A stretch of 64,000 nucleotides of DNA, from positions 2,146,518-2,210,517 of the forward strand of contig VUYV01000082.1 in assembly GCA_008711295.1 (NCBI GenBank), read 5' to 3'. The notes beneath the pieces were generated by a model, which saw nothing but the letters and a program-made list of their open reading frames with translations, did not search any database and was not told the DNA's origin. The position numbers and the translations under genes are program-made. This document shows positions 52,401-61,400 of this stretch, piece by piece; positions within the stretch are counted from its first letter, which is position 1, and every line of letters starts with the position of its first letter. This DNA is from Anarhynchus alexandrinus (taxonomy: Eukaryota > Chordata > Aves > Charadriiformes > Charadriidae).

Positions 52401-55400
52401 CAAAAACCAAGGCAAATTCTCTAGAAACCACGGAACAACAAAAGGTAATGTAAGCCACCATTCAACAACCTCACATCCGTGCAAAAGAACTCTATGCCCA
52501 AGCAGCTTTACACTAGTCCTACAAAATTCATTTACAGATGAGTGCAGTGAACTAGCTAAACCCTGAAGGTGTCCATTCTCAAAGATGGTCAAAATTCAAA
52601 ATAGCCAGGAAACCAACGTTCTATGGAGGGAAACATTTCAGGTCTTCAGGCTTGAGGTGCACGAACAAGAGCATTTCATATGCAGGATAGGTCCCTGCTG
52701 CCGAGAGAGTCCTTATCCTAGCTCCCAGCTCCATGGGATATACTTTCAGCTGAGAACAGCTGGCTCCATCGTAGCATGTATTAGTCAGTGCTTAATTATG
52801 GCAGCATGGGGTCTGCCAGAGCTACGCTGCTATCAGTACATGAACTTCCTCACCTAAAGCTGGGTCACATCTCTTTAAAATAGTGGGGCCAACCCTGCTA
52901 CAGCCAACCCTGTTCAGCCAAGCAACACCAGTATGCTTTGCTGACAGGAAGATGGAAGCATCAAGGATTTATAAACCAAAGCACTACCATAGTTTACCAA
53001 CTGAACAAAGAGTAAACAAGCACCAACAAGCCCTTATTAGGGTTGACCTGTTGCCCAACAAAACACGTTTTCTAAGAAACCAGACTTTAAAAGGAAGCCA
53101 CACAAAGACTACAGATTTCCAACAGGATTTATAGATTGCAGCTATCCCAGCAAACAAAGTGACGAGGAACATAGTTTCCCAGTCATTTGTTATCCTCTGA
53201 CTCACAAATAAAAGATTTTCACACAAAACAGTGAGATTGAGGTGAACAGTACCACAGGGTACCGTTCCAGAGATCTTAACACCAGGCCAGCTTCCAGGTG
53301 TACACTTCCAGCATCTTGTTCCTGCCTTGTGCCATCCCCAGAGGTACGACTGCACCATAACCTGGTACTGCTGCCATCGAAAAGGTACTTGGACACATGC
53401 CCACAAAAGCAGCATACGTTCAAAGCTCAATTGAGAGGATTCACATGTAGACTGAATCCATATAAAACTGTATTATAAAAGACCTAATTTTACCCAGGCC
53501 TTTTATGCAAGTAAATCCAGCTACAGCAAAGCACAGTTTCCCAAATGATGTTCAGATCACTCTCACTGCAAACTCTTCCAGTAACTTATATGAAAACCTA
53601 AACAAATCTTACATAAGAGTGTGACCCAGCCATCACTGCCTTCCACCAGATGGTCACTACAGAAGTTTCTATGTCCTGCAGCATCAGCACACAGTTTCGA
53701 AGAGCAAGACAGACAGTACAATAGTTGCTGACAGCTGCAGTGGCCCAAGTACCTCTGCACAGAAGTACCATGGTCCCCAGCATCACCATGCAGATAAAGC
53801 AGGATGCTCGAGCAGTGCTGAGTGCACAGGTCACTTCCAAAAGGAGACTCCAGAAATCACACTGGTGAAACACATCAGGATACACAGCAGTGACTCTTCT
53901 AACTCTACCCAAAATCAGCAGGAACAAAGTCCTGCCCTGTGACAAGGCTGGAGCTCTCTCTCATCGCAGGAAGAGCTTGGAAATAAGAATTGTCACAAAC
54001 AGGCCACCTTGTGTCAGAACGTTTGTTCTCCAATACTGGCACATAGGACTTGCTACATGCAATTGGTGGCCAGTACTATTTGGACCTGAAAGAACTAAAA
54101 TACATCTTGATATCCAGAAGACAGGATTTCTTCCTTCAGACATCCAACCCACTCAGAAAGCAGAGTCCCTTTCAGCAACTTTCCTATTACTGTACTTCAG
54201 GCCTCACTGCATCAACACCTGCAGGTCAGAGCTTCTTGGTCTATTCTATTATTTACCTACTTACCTTAACGCCTAATGAGTAGTTTTCTGTCGCTGCCAA
54301 TACTTGTGTATCATTAATTACTTGCGTATTTAAATTTATTTATTGGCAAATACAGACTTAAAATTTTACCAAATTCTTGGTGAGAAAGAGTTGTGGTCTA
54401 GCCTCTTATTGCTTTAGCCTCAAACTATAGGCTTATGGAGGTGTTTTGCACTCTTGACACGAGAATGAAGTTGGATGAGGAATTATATCCACTGAGATAT
54501 TTTAGGAAGTGCAAAGTGCCAAAATGTCTCCCCAGAGGCTGAGATCTGAAGGCTACAAGAGCTTCCAAAAATATCTGAGATCCCAGAGTCGTGTTGCTTG
54601 GGTGATACAAAGCAGTAGTCTACCACAAACATACACCATAAAGAACCTCGCAGTAGAGATATGAATTATGCTTAGAGAAGGAAAAGGATAACAACATTAC
54701 CTGCCTTAAAATCCAGTGTTAGAATGGTAGCTACTTTTTTTTTTGTCACCTCTAATAAATGAAGTTATTAATAACTTCATCAACTGGAAGTTATTAAATG
54801 TGACAGAATGGTCACCTTTATCTAAACCAGCTAAGCATTATTACTGCTCTAGCTGATAATGCACAAAAACCCTTTATCAATTGGGCTGATGATGTTCCCC
54901 ACCAGAAGCAGTTAACAGCCTACAACTAATAGTCATGGAGTGAGCATGTTGTAAAAAAGGCAATGTCTCCATCTGAAGCCAGAGCCCGAGAGAATTCACA
55001 CCCTGTACTGTGCTATCCCCATCTTCATCTGCAATCGTTGTCAACACAGTCCTTATTTTTACCTTACGCTATCTCCTTTTTTTAAAAACAGTTGAAGATT
55101 CTTGAGCAAAGAGCATTTCACCACAGTAAATTCTGAGAGACGTCAATTCTGACTCCTCATACTGTTGCTCTCAAAACAGGTAAGAAGGACTGAGTACGCA
55201 GGCACCTGTATTAACTACCAAAACGATCCACTTTGCTTGTTTTTGTGGAGGCAACTAATGATTCAGCTTGAGAACTTGGATCTTTCAGCTTGGATTTTCC
55301 TCTTGCAGGCAGTCCAACCCAGCCACCATCTTCCCCAGAAGACTCTGAAGTCCATCTGACTCTGAAGTCCAGAACTGACCAGAGTATCCCAGCCAATTTT

Positions 55401-58400
55401 ATACTGGGAGGAAAACTGCTTCTTGAAGCCTAAGAGGGAAGGACTGAAGCCATCAGCCATGAGGTACAAGCACAGACACTATCATAGCACAAAGCTGAAA
55501 GGACTGGAAACATGTTGAGGGAAACACAAGCTTTTCTTCTGCATACATAGTCCAGTAAGGAAGGGGACGGTCTACCAGCTGTTAAGGAGAAGACTACTAC
55601 CATCATGTCAAGAGTCATTACACACACTCACCAAAAATGCCCCTCAAAAACTGGATAATGAGATTTTGAAGAGTTGCTAACTTGTTTTTAACACTGATGG
55701 CAACTCTTCTACTCCCTGGTAAGTTGTTCCATTGTTTAAATTAGCCTAAATGACTAAGAATTTTCCTCTTATTTCAAGGTTAATTGTGTTAAATCTCAGC
55801 TTCCAACTGGAAAATCTTATTACAACTGTAAACAAGACCTAAAACCCCTATTAGTAGGTATCATCCATGCATAAGCACCTGTACAGAACAGACTTGTCAT
55901 CTCTCAACCTATCTTTAATAAGATGAGTAAATCATGTATCCAACACAGTTAAAAAGCCACTCATCTTCCATGCCCTAGATTTTTTGGGGGTCCTGAAGTG
56001 ATCTCAGAACTGAAAAAATTATGCAGTCACAGTCTTTTCAACTTTGAACATGAGCAACATCATATCCCTCCTTCAACCTGATACCTCCATTTGCATTGTT
56101 GAAGCAATTATCTTCAATGATCACTAGCATCTCCCCAGATCAGTGCTTTCCAAAGAAAACTTTCCATCCTACAAACACAGCCTGGTTCCCACATACTCAG
56201 TACTCAGCACTAAGCTGCATCAAACACGTTTTTGAGGGATTCATTGTCACTTAACTAGGCATTTCCAGTTATTCTCTAACAGTAACCTTATCTTTCTCTT
56301 TCCTCCTCCTCAAACAGTTTTTTAACCGCAAACCTTACTGGCAAGGTTTTACTAGTATGGTCTCCGTGGGTTCATACAGATACTGAACAGCACTGCAACT
56401 GAAACAGATCTCTGGGGAAATTTGCACGAGAAATAGTCTTGATCACTGATGTTTCCCCAATAATTTAAAAAAAAAAATACGTAGTTATCTATTGTTAAAG
56501 AGGTTTTTAGACCCTCTAATGTGTGTTGCATTTACTTGAGATAAGTATTCTTTTTCTTAAAAATCAAAATTGGTCACTTGGATGAATTTAATTGGTTGAG
56601 CAACGTTCAACTGTATCAGTATTGCTTTGTACAATCTTGTTAAAATAGGAAGACAATATTTGTCTGAAAAATTGTATATTACCTTATACAAAGTCACACT
56701 GAATAGATGTTAAACAATTTCTTCAGATTCTAATGTTTTTTAAAACATTCCAAAATTATTTTTATCTTGGATCAACATATGGATAATTAGTTTGTAGCTC
56801 TGTGGGTCATCCCTTTCAATTCTTTCAATAGTGAATCCTGGTGGGCAGCATTCCAGCCTTCTGCAACTCCGCTAGCTTACAAGAATTGGCTAAAAATTAA
56901 CATTTATGAATAAAAGAGCTCTTTACTTTGGGTGTTATCTTTGGATATACCTTATCTAGATTTGCTGGTTTTTAAATATTAGCAAGCACCGTCTCATCCT
57001 CCTCTGTTATAAATTATATATGAAACCAGATATGGTACAAATACCTCCTGTTACATCATAAACACAGCAAGCTGGGGGATTTTGTTGGTTTTTCTGTTCG
57101 GATTTTTTTGGGTTTGGTTTGTTTTGTTTGTTTGTTTTTTTCCCAAAACACACAACTACTTCCTAATTTTATATTGGACTTACACCTAGATCTTTTCTCT
57201 TTGCATGTAAAAAATTGACACCTTCTCTGAACCTACATCACTGGTATTGTCACAATTAGCACATTTTCTTTCCCACCTGCTTCTTTGTTTAAGTTTGCAA
57301 TTATAGTCGCTGCCATTTACTTCCTCCTCTTCATCCTCCCTACTTAATGTGCAGAATGCTGTGTGTTTTATTAACAGAGTTTCAGTGACTGTGGAATCAT
57401 GCCTTTTTGGCCATCAGTATGATTTTGTTGAATACTTTCTAGCTTCCATTAGCACTTCCCTTTTAAAAGGTACCTTCCCGGGCAGTTATCCTGCCAATTG
57501 TTTAAACTTGAAGAAACAGACTCTTCTAAAGCTCCTTACGTTACTGCCTGATGCCATATTCTGTTTGCACAAAGTAAATACAGACAAATAACAGTCACTG
57601 GTACCTAGGCAACTGTGGGATTTCAGGTCAGCTATTAACTCTTCTTTATCTGCTAGAACAAGGTCAACTATTGATTTATTCCACAGTGGGTACAGAACTG
57701 TGTGCATTAAAAAATGACCTATTCCTTCTAGAAGCTTTCTGGAAGTCTTTTTATTGGCATCATGAAATGTCAAGTAAGTATTACCCGTTTTAAGCAGCCT
57801 ATTTTATTTGCCTCCCTATAAGAAGCATATACATAAGGAAATGTTTGTTCCATTCCTGAGGATATCTCAGGAACCTGTTAGAAACACATAATAGGTGAGA
57901 GATGGTTTGAAACCCAAATAACTTGAATTTGTCAGGAAATTCTTACGTCTGCAGCTCTCACAAATGGTGAGGGTTTAGAAAGCGTTATGTAATATCCATT
58001 TAATCACACATGGGACAACATGTCTGAAGTCCACCTCTACTCAAGTCTGGACAAAAGCATTAGCTAATGTTCTGCGCCCCAGGACTGGGCTGACCTCTCG
58101 CATGCTGTTCCATCCTCAGGGGACTTCTTTACTCCCTCCCTACCATCACATTTATTTCTTCCTCCCCGGCTTTGCTGTCTACCCAATTCCTCTCTTTGTA
58201 CAGTAGCTTGGGAAAAATCACTTCAGGCAATGCTTTTGAGTCTCTCAGATATGACGTTGAAGAGATGTGACCTGACACACAGAAGGGAGAGGGAGAAGAT
58301 GGGGGTTACAAGCTATCCGCAGCTGAAGACTCAGACAACCGTGAGTCCCCTGTAGGAGAAAGGGTAGGTTTCAGTGAGTCACCCAAGGGAAAGCATCCTG

Positions 58401-61400
58401 ATCCTGAAAAAGAAATAGGAGCGAGGGGGATTCAAAGAGAAATGCTCTCCTGGCTTGAGGCTCTAAGCGTGCCGTGAGAAGCAGCAGTGAGAGAAAAAGG
58501 GAGATCTGTGAGAACCATTGATTATTTCCTTGGCAAAGAAGCAAAGCTCTCTATTTCAGGAAAATGGCATGTGGGTTTTTTTATGTCCCAAAAGATAAAT
58601 GCTCTTCTGGTGGGCATACCTCTCAGCAAACACAGCACCAGGTGAACTAACGAAAGATTTTATAGGGAATATACCATTTAGCCCAGTTAAAATCATATCA
58701 CTGTGCTGCAACTCAAGATGACGTTTAGAGAAAAAATAAACCAACAACAAATAACTTGGAAAAGAACAGAAACCAACTCATATAGTGTATTTCCCCACCC
58801 CTTCTATGGGCAACCATTTGGGCCTAAAAAAGGATCAGAAACCTTAATGCAAGCAGGCTGCATTTTCTACAAGTCACTTCTCAGGACAGCAGTTCATTCA
58901 CACCGCCTGGGTGTCCTCATGAGCAAAGCAGAGGTAAGAGTCACCAGGACAGGGATGTTCTTGTCATTTCATATTCATCCACATCCCCTACACCAGGAGC
59001 ACAGGGAGGAACAGCATCAAGGTGAGCGAGCGTGAAAGGGGCCAGTCGTCAAGACCCAAGCACTGGTCTCAAGGGAAGGGGCAGCAGCAATGGGGAACTG
59101 TTTATGTAAGCGATGCAGCTCCCAGGAGAGGGGAGCAGCAGTAGCACAGAGCAGAACATGCTAAATACAGATTGTAGCAGGTGGTCCAAGAACTGGCTGT
59201 GATTTCAGCAACCGGTTTATCCAAGCTGGACGGAACTGCCTACTGCACAGGCCTGCAACAGCAAAAAGCAAGCTAAAAAACACAAAAGCAGAACAGGCGA
59301 CTGAGAAGATTCAGCAATCACAGATTGCCAGGAGATGAGTTTCACCCTGAAAACATTCCCACAGATGTCAAGAGTGTGACAATCTAATGTATGAATAACA
59401 CGGAAGCAAACCCAGGCCTCTTGCGACAGAATCACAGAATCATAATTTTGGCTGGGACCCACCTCCAAGAGGTCATTTAGTGCAACCCCTGCTCAAAGCA
59501 GCCTTAATGAGATTCGGTTGGCTGGGCTGTGCCCAGTCATGTCAAATACCTTCAAGGATGGAGGTTCCACAACCTCTCCAGGCAACACGTTCAACTATTT
59601 AACCACCCTCTGATCAGGTAGTTGCTGACAATAAAAATACCCCCCTCTGCCTTCTCTTCTCAAAGCTGAACAGGCCCAGGTCTCACACTCTGCTCACATG
59701 CCATGTTCTCTAGCCCCCTGACCATCTTAGTGCCCACTGGGCTTGCTCCAGTGTTTCACTTAGATGCCCTGGAGAGTCCAAACTGGATACAGTATTCCAG
59801 ATGCCGTCCAACAACTGCTAAAGACAGGGGGCATCATTTCCCTGGGCCTGCTGGCTACAGTCACTAACACAGCCCAGGATAAGGTCAGGCATCTTTGCCA
59901 CAAGGGCACGCAGCTGCTTGTCATCGATTTGTTATCCATCAGGACCTCCAAATCTTTCACTGCAGAGCACCCTCCTAGACAACCAGCCCCCAGTCTGTAC
60001 TGCTGTGGGGCTTATTCCCTCCCAGATGGAAGGCTTGAAACTCGCTCTTGGTGAGTATCTTAAGATTCCTGTCAGCTCATTTCTCCAGCCTGGTCAGGTC
60101 CCCTCTGAATACCAGCCTTGCCATTGGGCATTTTGACCATTCCTCTCCATTTTGTGTCTCTTGTGGACACAAAAAGCTTCAAGAACAAAGAGCAAAGATC
60201 TCTCACAATATATGGCAATTGGGACTCTTGCTGAAGACCATCAGCGATATTTTTATCACTTTGTGCTGTCCAAGCTATGAACAGATAAGCCAAATTCTTC
60301 TCTCATTTATAGCACTCTAAGCTTAAAGTCCATTAATTTTAGATTTACATACTGTAACACTACTCTCCATGTGAGAGTGTGTATGTGCATGCATACACAC
60401 ACACACAGATGGCTCAAGAGATGCAACAACTCAAATAGGAACACCGCAAGATTTTGGAGAAACAGCTGGGCTATGCAGTTAGGACCAAGGTATACACTCG
60501 AAGCCTAAGGTGGTAAGAGGAACCTTAGCTTTGGTCTTTCTTGACTTGAGTCCTCTGCACTGCATCTTAAACAGTCAGCAATATTCAAAGTCTGTTAACT
60601 TTATAAATAATGAGAAATATTTCTGAAGACACTAAAACATGCCATCAACCAAGGATGTTCCCATCATATCAACAAGTCAAGGATTCCTGATGATGATATG
60701 TAGATAACTTCACCTGAAGGTTAGGTCATGAAGCATCTAACTCATTTATCTGTGTCCACATGGAATGAGTTACCACCTATACTCATGTGAACAAACTCTT
60801 CCTCAAAGAGCTTATAAATTGAGAATGATGAATAGCATACAAAGATTAGGGAAGACAAGCTATTTGGTCAAAAGAAACAGAATGTATATCATACACAATG
60901 TAAAATACCATCTGACTTGCACTAGCTTTTCCACATGCAATAGCTAGTTGGCCAATTCCTTGCAGCAATTTTTCATCACAGAAGTGCATCATGAGGAAAG
61001 ACAAATATTTCAACAAGTTTCTAAGCAACTGAAAAACAGTGCTTTGCAAGGGATATATTAAGTCAATGTTTAATCCTAGTCTTTACTGGGAAATAGGGTG
61101 AAGTTTTGTTTTGGGGTTTCATTTTTTTTTTCCCCCAAAACCAATTGTTAGGTTACACTCAACATCTTGATATGAGCAACACAGTTATAGTTTTCATGTG
61201 TATTTACCAGCTCAGGTAAACACTACCAATTGTCCTAGTCCTGCAAATATTTTACAGTGTACTGACTAAAGGGAGGGGAAAGGACTTTCCTTCACATGAA
61301 TACACTAGCACCATGTGTCCCACCTGTGGGGAAGGAGAATCTGCCACACCTTAAAAGGTGCTGGTAACTTACCCCAAACATCTGCCGAAGGTCAGGATCT

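Larger units (their letters stand above)
47489..61372 (-). other. RBFOX2: RBFOX2 intron between the 147- and 54-nt RRM exons
   Basis: About 13.9 kb, the largest in the window and the one richest in CR1 LINE copies (49965, 55665, 57486, 59426). All listed CR1 copies here are in the same orientation as the gene. No additional exon was recognised. Confidence 0.8.

Noticed and set aside
59764..60054. Plus-strand open frame of 96 codons
   Set aside because: It is the antisense of an old CR1 fragment.
60380..60410. Short CA/TG stretch with TGCATG as a Fox site
   Set aside because: It is within simple repeat sequence about 900 nt from the nearest exon; chance is the simpler explanation.
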